Below are positions 1 through 10,474 of a DNA stretch of 64,000 nucleotides, piece by piece. This DNA comes from Roseiarcus sp963822215 (GTDB lineage Bacteria; Pseudomonadota; Alphaproteobacteria; Rhizobiales; Beijerinckiaceae). The stretch lies in assembly GCA_963822215.1 (NCBI GenBank), contig CAWGGX010000004.1:930001-994000 (forward strand), written 5' to 3'. Every line of letters begins with the position of its first letter. Within the stretch, counting starts at the first letter, position 1. The notes below the pieces were generated by a model. The model had not been told where the DNA came from and ran no database searches. It was given only the letters and a program-made list of their open reading frames with translations. Both the position numbers and the translations under genes were made by a program.

Positions 1-495
1 CAAAATTCGCCCAAGATCGCCGTGCATGGCCGCAGGCATTTTGGTGCGGCAGGACCTACATAATCGACGGGGACCGTGCGATCCGCAATAGTCGCTTAAC
101 GTCGATCCCCGACGTTCAGCCGTTCCCGACGAAGGTCCGCTCAGGGTCGAAAGCGCTCAATCGGGCGGTCTCCGCCTCCCTCTCCGTTACGTCTCCACAT
201 AGTGGATGTCTGCGTTAACCGGATAGGCACGGATTGGTCGACGCTGTCTTATCCGCCGCGGGGCGAGAGGTCGGGTGGAATCGCCGCGACCGCAAGGCGT
301 TTTCATCAGTGTCAGAGGCGGTGGCGACCAGGCGGCCGACCTTGACTTGATTGAAGATTTTCGCCGCTTCGTCGACTCCCGAGGCCGCCGAGTTTCGGGC
401 CTCGGTGGAATTGCTGTCTTGGCGCGGGGTTATCTCGATGTTAACCATCCCGACGAACGGGCGATTCGACGCGCCCAACGCAAGGTCTTGGCTGG
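1..495. other. upstream stretch with no firmly supported gene
   Basis: This stretch precedes the ATPase/helicase operon. Two weak overlapping frames exist: a GTG-initiated plus frame at 275-523 (82 codons, running into the next gene) and a TTG-initiated minus frame at 478-215 (87 codons). Neither has a convincing ribosome binding site or a domain I recognise. The minus frame has the more GC-rich third positions and looks slightly more gene-like, perhaps an old mobile-element remnant. No gene on the same strand as the operon lies close upstream, so the operon probably begins at 496 or within this stretch. No terminator or tRNA is seen. Confidence 0.4.
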
Positions 496-1272
496 ATGGC
501 CGCTGAGTTCGAAGCCGAGCTGATCGCGCTCGACGAGCAGTTGGAAAAGGCCGAAAAAGCCGCTGAGGGCCTGCTCGGTAGCCTGAAGCGGATGCGTCGC
601 GCCGCTCGCGTCGGCAACGTCGCCGATATCGTCAAAGGGCTAAGCGGCTTGAGCGCCCGGGTCGGCGACGCCGACGCCGCTGCGCGCGATCTTTCTGACG
701 CATGGGGTTTCGACGCGGCGACCTACATGTCCGACGGGCGGTATCTCGCCGACCTTCAGGCGGCGGCGGCCGACCAGAATTTGGCGATGTTCGAGCGGGA
801 CGGGCGGCTCTATTGCTTTCCCCTGCTCATCCGAATCGACCCGGGGCAGTCCGCCGTGCGGGTCGGCAACAAGATTGAGCGGCGGATTCGCCCGAGCGAG
901 CTTGTTCGAATCCTGGCGAAAGCGCAGAAAGGCCCGCAGCGGTTCCGGGAGCAGGCGTTTTTGGATCTCCTCTGGCGCGCCTATCGCAGACTCGTCGGAC
1001 GAGACTGGAACGGCGCCGACACTGGGCGTGTCATTGCCCTAAGCGACATCCATGAGACATTGACGCTGTTGCCGGGCTCCGACTACCCGCCCGCCGAATT
1101 CGCGCGCGACCTGCTTCTGCTCGATCGTCAGCCTGACCTGCGCACCCGCAGCGGCGAGCGGTTCGAGTTTCCGCACGGGACGACCACGAAAGGGATCAAA
1201 CCGCTGATCGTTTATGATGGACGTGGAGCCCAGCGGACCTATTACGGCGTTCGTTTCGTCCCGGGAGGGTGA
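496..1272 (+). CDS. uncharacterised coiled-coil protein, first gene of ATPase/helicase operon
   Basis: I do not recognise a named family in this 258-residue protein. Residues about 3-40 are rich in Glu, Lys, Ala and Leu with heptad spacing (for example EAELIALDEQLEKAEKAAEG) and probably form a coiled coil. The rest is a mixed alpha/beta globular part with many Arg and aromatic residues and a basic motif KIERRIRPSELVRIL near residue 130. There is no signal peptide or membrane segment. ATG 496 follows an in-frame stop at 442-444 and is the first possible start; the upstream AAGG at 482-485 is a weak ribosome binding site. It overlaps the next gene by 59 bases, so the two are probably co-translated. 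By position it should be a structural or targeting partner of the ATPases, but that is inference. Confidence 0.72.
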   Translation: MAAEFEAELIALDEQLEKAEKAAEGLLGSLKRMRRAARVGNVADIVKGLSGLSARVGDADAAARDLSDAWGFDAATYMSDGRYLADLQAAAADQNLAMFERDGRLYCFPLLIRIDPGQSAVRVGNKIERRIRPSELVRILAKAQKGPQRFREQAFLDLLWRAYRRLVGRDWNGADTGRVIALSDIHETLTLLPGSDYPPAEFARDLLLLDRQPDLRTRSGERFEFPHGTTTKGIKPLIVYDGRGAQRTYYGVRFVPGG

Positions 1273-2254
1273 GTTGGGCGTTGCGCTGGAAGATTGGCTG
1301 AACCTGATCGACAAAGAATATTTGCGTGATTTTATCGCCGTCGGCGGCAGCGCGGTCAAATTCGTCGAGAGCCAACCCGAACGCCTGGGGGAGATTCAGG
1401 CGCGCATCCTTGCGCTCGCCGAACGGCACGGTCTGGCGACCTGCGGGATCGACGCGACCCAAAGCAAGCTCCACATGATCCAGGACGTGTTCTTCGCCAT
1501 CTCGCGCAGCCTCGACTGGACGGCGATGGCGCAGGATTTCCTCGAGGCGCTCGTGGCCAAAAACGGATACGAGTGGCCCAGCCCCGACCACGCCGTCAGT
1601 TTCCAGGATCTAGCCGCCTTCAACCGGATCGCCGTGCCGTTGCTCAAGCGCGACTTGAACCATTGGCTGACGGACGACATCTGGCACGACCGCACGATGA
1701 CTCAGGATTTTCGCGCCGCCATGACGCAGCTTTGTTTGACGAGGCTCGAATCCTCGGAGACGGATCCCGTCGTGACCGCGCCGGTGGTAGAATGGCTGCG
1801 CGGAGAGCTGCGCGCCATCGGCGCGCTCCGCCAGGCGTACATCACCGCCAAGATCACCCGTCACAACGGTCGCGCCGCGCTTCGGTCGCTCTGCCGGTGG
1901 CTGCAGCTTTGTGGGCGCAAGGGGCTGTGCGTCACGATCGACGTTCGCCAGGTTCTTCGCACTGGAGCCCCGCTCGGCGAGGGCCTGCGATATTCCCCGG
2001 CGGCGGTCATGGATGCGTTTGAGGTTCTCCGTCAGCTCATCGATGACGCCGAGTTGTTCCAAGGCCTGTTCGTTGTGGTTTTGGGCGACCCGTCGCTCAC
2101 CCAAGGCGATCCCAAACGTTCGCTCCTCGCCTATAATGCCTTGAACGCGCGCGTGTTGGACGATGTCGTCGCCACAGACCGTGATAACCCTCTTGCGGCC
2201 CTCGTACGCATCGAGCCAAAGCCACAATTGATGATCGAGCAGGCATATGGATGA
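1214..2254 (+). CDS. BREX ATPase-like (DUF2791-type) protein lacking a Walker A motif
   Basis: This 346-residue protein resembles the BREX ATP-binding (BrxC/BrxD, DUF2791) group in its overall pattern: an N-terminal segment GGSAVKFVESQPERLGEIQ at about residues 44-62 where a P-loop would be expected, a HMIQDVFFAISR helix, a motif ITRHNGRAALRSLCRWL, and a late segment GEGLRYSPAAVMDAFEVLRQ. No GxxxxGK[ST] is present, so it is probably a nucleotide-free or degenerate partner of the intact ATPase encoded next. Family assignment is by motif memory and moderately uncertain. The two adjacent ATGs (1214, 1217) lie inside the previous gene; the end overlaps the next gene by 8 bases. Confidence 0.68.
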   Translation: MMDVEPSGPITAFVSSREGELGVALEDWLNLIDKEYLRDFIAVGGSAVKFVESQPERLGEIQARILALAERHGLATCGIDATQSKLHMIQDVFFAISRSLDWTAMAQDFLEALVAKNGYEWPSPDHAVSFQDLAAFNRIAVPLLKRDLNHWLTDDIWHDRTMTQDFRAAMTQLCLTRLESSETDPVVTAPVVEWLRGELRAIGALRQAYITAKITRHNGRAALRSLCRWLQLCGRKGLCVTIDVRQVLRTGAPLGEGLRYSPAAVMDAFEVLRQLIDDAELFQGLFVVVLGDPSLTQGDPKRSLLAYNALNARVLDDVVATDRDNPLAALVRIEPKPQLMIEQAYG

Positions 2255-3503
2255 GCTCCCGCAAGTCGCGGCGCGCGGCGCCATCGAAGCGCTCCGCGCC
2301 GGCGTGCCCAATCGGGCCGCCATCCGGCTGCTCGGCGAGCACAACGGCGCTCTGGTCAATCCCTTTCTGGATTCGCTTGGACGGTGCGCCCAGGGGCTCG
2401 AAGCGGGGCGCCAGTCCGAGGGAACCTTCGTTTGGGGCGGATTCGGATCGGGCAAATCGCATTTGCTCGGCTACATGCGCGAACTGGCGCTTCAGCGCAA
2501 CTTCGTTGTCAGCCTGGTGCCGGTCAGCAAAGAGACCCCGATGTTCGATCCGGGCCGACTCTTCATCGCGGCCGTCCGTACGGCTGAGGTTCAGGGCGCC
2601 AACGACGACCTCATGACCGTCGCGCTCTGGCGATTGAAGCCGAATACCGAGCCTTTCGAGCGCCTCGGGTCGTGGGCGACGCAGGAAGCGGGCGCGGGGT
2701 CTCTGTCGGCGATATTCCCGGCCTTGCTTTGGCTCATTCCCCGTCTCGGTCTCGACGATCATGCGCGTATCGCCCGCTTTTTCGGCGGCGGCAAGCTCAA
2801 TGCGACCGTCGTGAGATCCTGGCTCAGGCAGCAAGGAGCGGCGAAACTGTTCGACATCAGGCCGACCCGCGAGGCCGACCTTGCTCGCCAACGGCTGCGA
2901 TTTGCGCCGCGACTGTTGTCCTCGGCAGGGCTCGCCGGATGGTGCGTACTCCTGGACGAAGTCGAACTCATCGGGCGCTATTCGCCGCTGCAACGGGGCA
3001 AGAGTTATGCGGAATTGGCGCGCTGGCTGGGTCGAAACACGTTTGACGCGTTGCCCGGCATCGTGACAGTGGCCGCGTTCACCGATGATTATGTCAGCGA
3101 AATGTTCGACAGTCGGCGCGACGACGAGCTCATTCCCCAGGCGCTCGAACGGAAGGGGCTGATGCACCAGGCTCAGCAGGCGAGAGAATGCATGGCCCAT
3201 ATGCGGCGGGCGCCCGACGTCCGCTTGGCCCCGCCCGATGATTTCGCCTTGCGGGCCGCGCAGGAACGCATCGCCGAACTCTACTTCGACGCTTACCGAT
3301 ATCGCCCACCCAGCCTCGCGATCGGCGAACGCCTGGCGGGCAAGTCCATGCGGCAATACATCAAGTCCTGGATCACGCAGTGGGACATGGAACGCCTTTT
3401 CGGCGAGCGTGCAAGCATTGCGATCACGTGGAGACCGACCGATTACACGCCGAGCGAAGAATTGGAACAGGCTTCCTCGGCTGCCGACGCGGATGACGAG
3501 TAG
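2247..3503 (+). CDS. BrxD-like P-loop ATPase (BREX ATP-binding domain, DUF2791)
   Basis: A 418-residue cytoplasmic ATPase. Walker A is GGFGSGKS at residues 64-71. Walker B is WCVLLDEVEL at about 232-241, followed by the signature IGRYSPLQRGKSYAELARW that I associate with BrxD-type BREX proteins. The N-terminus (AIEALRAGVPNRAAIRLLG) also fits that family's leader. BrxD proteins are thought to support phage-exclusion complexes on DNA, but their exact activity is unsettled. The gene overlaps its neighbours on both sides (8 and 11 bases), so the four genes form one translationally coupled unit. No pglZ, pglX or brxC homologue is seen in the window, so this is not a standard BREX operon. Confidence 0.83.
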   Translation: MDELPQVAARGAIEALRAGVPNRAAIRLLGEHNGALVNPFLDSLGRCAQGLEAGRQSEGTFVWGGFGSGKSHLLGYMRELALQRNFVVSLVPVSKETPMFDPGRLFIAAVRTAEVQGANDDLMTVALWRLKPNTEPFERLGSWATQEAGAGSLSAIFPALLWLIPRLGLDDHARIARFFGGGKLNATVVRSWLRQQGAAKLFDIRPTREADLARQRLRFAPRLLSSAGLAGWCVLLDEVELIGRYSPLQRGKSYAELARWLGRNTFDALPGIVTVAAFTDDYVSEMFDSRRDDELIPQALERKGLMHQAQQARECMAHMRRAPDVRLAPPDDFALRAAQERIAELYFDAYRYRPPSLAIGERLAGKSMRQYIKSWITQWDMERLFGERASIAITWRPTDYTPSEELEQASSAADADDE

Positions 3504-4887
3504 GCCTCAATTCGCAGCGCCTGCCGAAGCGCCGGCGAAGATATTCGGCCTGGACTGGCCCTATCCACTCTTTCCGTACCAAATCGAAGGAATCGAGAGG
3601 CTTCTCAGCGGCAAGCCGGTGCTGCTCGCCGACGAGATGGGCCTCGGCAAGACGATTTAAGCTATCGCGGCGCTCCGCGTCCTCGTTGCGCGCCGAAAAA
3701 TCCGTCGCGCGCTGATCGTCTGCCCGGTCGGCCTGATTGCGCAATGGCGGCGTCAGGTCCGCATTTGGGCGCCCGACATGGTGGTCTCAACCGCGGCGGG
3801 CCCTTTCGAACAGCGACGAGCGGCGTGGCGGGCGCCGGCGACCCTCACCCTGTCGAGCTTCGAATCCATTCGGGCTGACTTCGCCTCGCCGCCGACATGC
3901 TCCTGCGGTTCGTGGGATGTCGTGGTTGTCGACGAAGCGCAGCGTATCAAGAACGCGCAATCCGGCGTCGCAGTCGCCGTGAAGTCTCTTGAACGCGCGC
4001 AGTCCTGGGCGTTGACCGGCACCCCTCTCGAGAACTGCCTCGACGATCTGCTTTCGGTTCTCGATTTTGTCGCGCCCGGCGAATTTGATCCCAAAGGCAT
4101 GGGCGTGGGGCTCCGCGGTCTGATGTCCCGGGTGCAATTGCGCCGTCGGCGCGCCGAAGTCCTCGACGATCTGCCGCCCAAATTCGCGTCGGTTGTCGGA
4201 CTTGATCTGACCGCGTCTCAGCGGGCAGCTTACCGCAGTGCCGAAGAGGAAGGGACCGTCTGGCTGCGCTCGCTGGGGCGACAATTGCGCATCTCGCATG
4301 TGCTGGAACTCATCCTCCGTCTCAAGCAGATTTGCAATTTCTGTCCAGAGACTGGCGAATTGGCCAAGCTGAACGACGTCCGCCGCCGTCTCGATCAGTT
4401 TGGCGCGGTTGGCGCGAAGGCGCTGATCTTCTCGCAGTTTGTCAAGGAGCCATTCGGCGTGCTTGAGCTCGCCCGGCATTTGCGACCGTTCCGGCCAGTC
4501 GTCCTGACAGGGGACATGGACCCATGGCACCGCAACGGAGCCCTGGATTCTTTTGCGCGAGACGGCTCTCGCAGCGTGATGATTCTGTCTCTTCGCGCCG
4601 GAGGGACGGGACTGAACCTGACATCGGCCTCGCGCGTCATCCATTTCGATCGCTGGTGGAACCCGGCGGTCGAGACCCAGGCGGAAGACAGGGTGCACCG
4701 GATTGGGCAAACGCGGCCGGTTGAGGTTTTCGCTTATCTCTGCGTGGACACGGTCGAGGAGCGCGTCGCCAAAATTCTCGATGAAAAAAGGGCGCTGTTC
4801 TCCGATCTGATCGACGGCGTTCCCGCGAGCGCGCTCGGCCGCCTCGATCTGGACAGTCTCATCCGCGCCGCCGCTCCATCGTTTTAG
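3493..4887 (+). pseudogene. SNF2-family helicase interrupted by one in-frame stop after motif I
   Basis: Read through the stop, this encodes a 464-residue SNF2/SF2 ATPase: motif I DEMGLGKTI (residues 47-55), motif II VVVDEAQRIKN, motif III ALTGTPLEN, and motifs V-VI GGTGLNLTSASRVIHFDRWW with RVHRIGQT. Codon 56 is TAA (3658-3660), where the family normally has Gln (GKTIQ), so a single CAA-to-TAA change explains it. The frame is open on both sides without an indel. As written, a 55-residue stub results. Internal ATGs such as 3778 would give a 369-residue protein without motif I, hence unable to bind ATP normally. It starts inside the BrxD-like gene (11-base overlap). It may be a true null allele, an error, or a suppressed codon. 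Confidence 0.85.
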
Positions 4888-5031
4888 CTCAAAATCCGCT
4901 AGGTCGACCTCGCTGGCTGTCTGCTATGCGCAAGGAGCGGCATTGGCGGAAGGTTTGGCGAACGGGCCCACGTTGAACAAGGCGGGCGCTGAAGATGCGC
5001 GTCCTGGACGTTCGGGCGCGGGCTCCCCTCT

Positions 5032-5042
5032 CCTCTACTGGG
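5032..5042. repeat. IS4-element target site duplication, left copy
   Basis: CCTCTACTGGG directly abuts the left inverted repeat and is repeated exactly at 6573-6583 after the right inverted repeat. The 11-bp length is within the range known for IS4-family elements. Confidence 0.93.
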
Positions 5043-6572
5043 CTAGCGTGCGCACACATTCGATTCGCGGACGAGTCAAACACATTTTTTGCAAACATCG
5101 CTTGATCGTTGAGAATCATGTGTGATTCTGTATCGGCCGGCCCTTTGTTTGGAGAGGATCGGCGATGACAGACGTGAACATTGGCTTCTTCGGCGACGTG
5201 CGCCTTGAAAAAAGGGGCGCCTGGCGGTGGAGCGCATGTGCGCGCGCATTAGCGCGGGCTTTCGCCAACTGTGCGACAGCCGGGCGGAGAAGGTTGGTCT
5301 GACGCGGTTTTTCCGCAATCCGAGAGTGACGGTGGAAGAAATTCTGCGCGGCGCGGCGGAGCGGACGGGAACCGCCGCGGCGGGACGGCACGTCCTGTTG
5401 ATCCAGGATACGAGCGAAATCAACTATGAAGCCAAAGCCAAGCGCAAGCGTGGCCTTGGCCGCGTCGGCAACGGCAAGGACGTCGGCCTGTTCGTCCATC
5501 CGGCGCTGGCGGTCGACGCCGCCGACGGCGGCGTCCTGGGGCTCGCGGGGGCGACGATCTGGCGGCGAACGCGGATCAAGGAGGACGACTACCAGAGCCT
5601 GCCGATCGAGGAGAAGGAGAGCAACAAGTGGCTCGCCACGCCCCTGGCGGCGAAGCGGTTCCTGAACTCGGCGACGATGATCACCGAGATCTCCGATCGG
5701 GAGGCCGACATCTACGAGCATTTCGCCCGCGTGCCCGATGGGCGAACGCATGTCCTGGTTCGCGCCGTGCGCGATCGGGCGCTCATCGAGGCGGGCGAGC
5801 GGCTGCTGTCGAAGATCGCCGCCGCGCCGGAAGCGGGCCGTCTGAGCTTCGATCTGCCCGGCCGGCCCGGACGGACGGCCCGGAAGGTCACGCTGGCGGT
5901 GCGTTTCTGTCCGGTCGTCCTGCGTCGTCCCGAGCGCGGCGCCGACCGGCGGGATCCGCCCGGCGTCGCGCTCAATCTCGTCGAGGCGCGCGAAATCGAC
6001 CCGCCGCCCTCCGAGGAGCCGATCGTCTGGCGCCTGTTGACGACGCATGGCGTGAGCACGCTTGCCCAAGCGGCGTGGATTATCGAGCTCTATCGCTATC
6101 GCTGGATCATCGAGCAGCTCTTCCGCACCCTCAAGTCGCAGGGCTTCGACCTTGAAGACAGCCTCTTGCGCGACGGCGACGCGCTCGAACGCCTGGCGGC
6201 GACCGCGCTGATCGCCGCCGCGAGCGTCATGCAACTGGTCCAGGGACGGGACGAGGCGGGCGCGGCTTTCCCGGCCGCGCGCGTCTTCGAACCCGACGAA
6301 ATCGCCGTTCTGGAGGCGCTGGCCGGCAAATTCGAAGGCAAGACCCAGAAGCAGAAGAACCCGCACCCCAGACGCAGCCTGGCTTGGGCGGCCTGGTGCA
6401 TCGCCCGCCTCGGCGGCTGGACCGGCTACGCCAAAGAGCGTTCGCCAGGCCCTATCACCTTCGTCCACGGCCTGCGCCGCTTCCACGCCATCGCAGAAGG
6501 CTTCAATCTCGCCGCCGCCACCTCGCCTGCCCCACTTGACAGCTGAGCAAATCAAATGTGTGCGCACGCTAG
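5043..6572 (+). mobile_element. complete IS4-family insertion sequence (1530 bp)
   Basis: The ends are an 18-bp perfect inverted repeat, CTAGCGTGCGCACACATT at 5043-5060 and its complement at 6555-6572. Similarity extends about 8 bp further inward with two mismatches. An 11-bp direct duplication flanks it. It carries one transposase gene on the plus strand. It sits 155 bp downstream of the helicase pseudogene and about 100 bp from the end of a minus-strand membrane protein gene, so it interrupts intergenic DNA between the accessory operon and the core region. The intact ends and duplication indicate a fairly recent insertion. Confidence 0.93.
5165..6546 (+). pseudogene. IS4-family DDE transposase with an N-terminal frameshift
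   Basis: ATG 5165 follows a strong GGAGAGG and begins a typical IS4/Tn5-like N-terminus (FGDVRLEKRG). That frame then diverges. The bulk of the protein (from GTG 5227, residues ERMCARISAGFRQ onward, 439 codons) lies in the -1 frame. The junction is the run AAAAAAGGGGCGCC at about 5208-5221. DDE-type features include LLIQDTSEI, DREADIYEH and the YRYRWIIEQLFRTLKSQG signature (Y-R-E-K motif). Either a base is missing near GCCTGG or the A/G run supports -1 frameshifting; the in-frame codons GAA AAA AGG are not a classic slippery heptamer, so a lesion or sequencing error is likelier. Confidence 0.8.
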
Positions 6573-6583
6573 CCTCTACTGGG
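6573..6583. repeat. IS4-element target site duplication, right copy
   Basis: Exact copy of the 11-bp sequence at 5032-5042, immediately outside the right inverted repeat. Confidence 0.93.
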
Positions 6584-6670
6584 AGAAGAAGGTCGGGCCC
6601 GTCGTCCGGTCTTCGCCCTTTCGCGACATCTCCTGCAAACGCAATCTTCTGCGGCTCGTCTCCTGCGCCT

Positions 6671-7240
6671 TCACCGATCGGCCTCCTTCAGCGGTTCGCC
6701 GGGGCCGAACATCAGGGCGACGAGGCGGTCGCGGCCGAGGGCGAAGCTGAGGTTTCGGAGCGCGAAAAAGGGCGTCAGCGCGACGAACATGATCACGGAG
6801 GCGCTGACCAGCCCCAGGAGGCCGCCGCCGCCGATGCTCGGCAGGCTGTCGGCAACCGTCTCCCCGCGAATGAGGCCTCCGACTGCCTTCTCGATCACGT
6901 GCACGACGAGGAACAGGATCGTCAAGAGGAACGTCTCGTAGAGGATCGGGTAGATCAGCGGCCGCTTTCGCAGCCGTTGCCCGGGGTCGAACATCTCGAA
7001 CAGCATCATCACCTTGGCGAAGACAAGCGCGTTGATGAAGGCGAAGCCCTGCGCGGTCCAGCCGATCCCGTGCTCTCGGAGCACGATCCCCTGGTTCAGA
7101 ACGAACACGCCGAACAGGATCCACAGGTAGACGAACAGGACCAGGAATCGGCGGAACTCCTCGGTCGCCCGCGTTCTCAAACGGCGAGCCCGCGAGTCGG
7201 TTCCGCTCGTGACCCTGGTTTCTGTCGAATTGGCGGTCAT
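6671..7240 (-). CDS. four-helix integral membrane protein of unknown function
   Basis: A 189-residue inner-membrane protein with four predicted hydrophobic segments (around FLVLFVYLWILFGVFVL, FAFINALVFAKVMMLF, YETFLLTILFLVVHVI and LVSASVIMFVALTPFFAL), a charged N-terminal cytoplasmic tail and Arg-rich loops. The frame extends upstream, but the ATG at 7240 (MTANSTET) is preceded by a good GGAGGAG and is preferred. I do not recognise a named family; similar proteins are annotated as hypothetical in alphaproteobacteria. The gene ends about 100 bp from the IS4 element and is transcribed towards it, so the insertion may have displaced its terminator. Confidence 0.75.
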   Translation of the reverse strand: MTANSTETRVTSGTDSRARRLRTRATEEFRRFLVLFVYLWILFGVFVLNQGIVLREHGIGWTAQGFAFINALVFAKVMMLFEMFDPGQRLRKRPLIYPILYETFLLTILFLVVHVIEKAVGGLIRGETVADSLPSIGGGGLLGLVSASVIMFVALTPFFALRNLSFALGRDRLVALMFGPGEPLKEADR

Positions 7241-7323
7241 GGCGTGCTCCTCCAACGATGCTGGGGGTTGCCCCACGGACGAGCTCTTGAAAGTTTACGA
7301 CGCGCACTGACCCCGCCGGCTTG

Positions 7324-8262
7324 CTACTGCGGGTTGGCGACGACGCCGGCTTCCGCGGGCTTCGCCTTCTTGTGCTTGGGCCTCTCCGACTTCGCGCTCT
7401 TGTCGGACTTGTCGCGCGTTTCTGCGGCGCCTGGCGACGACGGTGGCGCGAGTCGGGCCTCGAGCAGCGCTGCGCGGGCGGCGGTCACGCTCGCGGCGCA
7501 GAACCCGTGCTCCGCTTCCTGCGCGTAGTCGCGGCAGATGTCCTCGCGCGCGCCGGAAAAGCCGCTCTGGTCCCGCACCAGAGCCGCCGCATCGGGATTG
7601 TCCTTGGCGCGCTCCTCGAGGGCGCGCAACGCGCGCGCCATGGCGTTTTCGGCTTCGTTGCGCTGCTTGCCGATGACCGACGCGTCCGCTCCGAGAGTCG
7701 TCTCGTCCGGACCCCACAGGCCGCTTGGGCTCGTCTGGCAGTCGGCGGCCTTGAAGACACAGGCGGTGATCTGCGCCGGGACGAGGACCGCGCCGTCGAC
7801 GATGTCGAAGGCGAACGGGCAGGCCGGCACTTCCGCGTGGTAGCGTTCGAGACCGTCCGGCCGCCCGTCCCTGACCGCCACGATCGGCTTCTCGCCGACG
7901 ATGTTGAGGATGCAGCGTTGCGCCGGGTCGGAGACGCTTTCGCCGGCGAGGCTGAGCTTGTCGATCTGCAGCGTTTCGCCGCCGCCGGAGATCTGCAGGA
8001 GCCCCGCCTTGCCATTGAGCATCAGCGGGCGGCCCGCGATCGATTCGGCGCCGGGCGCGGACCCCATCGCGGTCTTGCCCCCCTTGCCGCCCTTGTCCGC
8101 CTTCGCCACGCTTCCCGGCTTCTTTGGCTTCGGCGCAGTCGTCGCCGAATCGGACGGCTGAGAGGGCGCCGCCCCTGTCAGGGCGAGTTGGGCGCCGACC
8201 GGCGCCGCCAGCGCCAGGCCGCCAACCACGATCGATAAGCGCCAAATCGTCGACCCAATCAT
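7324..8262 (-). CDS. secreted or periplasmic protein with LprI-like C-terminal helical region
   Basis: A 312-residue protein with an N-terminal signal peptide (IVVGGLALAAPVGAQ, cleavage about residue 24), a low-complexity Lys/Gly/Ala stretch at about 45-70, and a central beta-rich part with conserved Cys pairs (QRCILNI, VPACPF, ACVFKAADCQ). The C-terminal helical segment EERAKDNPDAAALVRDQSGF with later ICRDY and GFCAAS resembles DUF1311/LprI-like lysozyme-inhibitor domains. The last 40 residues are again Lys/Ser rich. It is divergent from dnaK. Role unknown; periplasmic location is inferred from the signal peptide and cysteines. Confidence 0.75.
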   Translation of the reverse strand: MIGSTIWRLSIVVGGLALAAPVGAQLALTGAAPSQPSDSATTAPKPKKPGSVAKADKGGKGGKTAMGSAPGAESIAGRPLMLNGKAGLLQISGGGETLQIDKLSLAGESVSDPAQRCILNIVGEKPIVAVRDGRPDGLERYHAEVPACPFAFDIVDGAVLVPAQITACVFKAADCQTSPSGLWGPDETTLGADASVIGKQRNEAENAMARALRALEERAKDNPDAAALVRDQSGFSGAREDICRDYAQEAEHGFCAASVTAARAALLEARLAPPSSPGAAETRDKSDKSAKSERPKHKKAKPAEAGVVANPQ

Positions 8263-8357
8263 GGGGGCTATGTAGAAGGCTCAGCGGCAAAGGGGAAGTC
8301 GTTTGTTGAGGCGGCCCGGACTGGCCGCGCAAGGCGAAGAATCCGGCGATTCCGCGC

Positions 8358-8387
8358 CTTGCGCCTCGAAAAGGCCGAACCTATATA
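8358..8387 (+). promoter_or_regulatory. heat-shock (sigma-32-type) promoter of dnaK
   Basis: CTTGCG at 8358-8363, a 16-bp spacer and CCTATATA at 8380-8387 match the alphaproteobacterial RpoH pattern (CTTG and CC-ATnT type -10), about 170 bp upstream of dnaK. No CIRCE inverted repeat is seen, which fits RpoH rather than HrcA control of dnaKJ in this class. Confidence 0.6.
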
Positions 8388-8557
8388 CGCCGCGACTGAC
8401 GGGTTCGGCGTCGCAAGCGCGTTGAGTCCGCCACGAATTTACTTGGAATTTAGGGGATCAGAACAGGCGACGCCGGCCGCTTCGGGCCGAGGGGAGTCCT
8501 TCTCATGGTCCGGCCGCTGCGGGGCCGGGCGGTCCCGCGAAAGGAGCAAGGGAGACT

Positions 8558-10468
<1,911 letters not shown>

Positions 10469-10474
10469 TCGAAC

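Noticed and set aside
5116..6567. 483-codon open frame on the minus strand
   Set aside because: It is antisense to the IS4 transposase, Arg/Asp/Gly rich, and lacks any start signal; long antisense frames are normal in high-GC genes.
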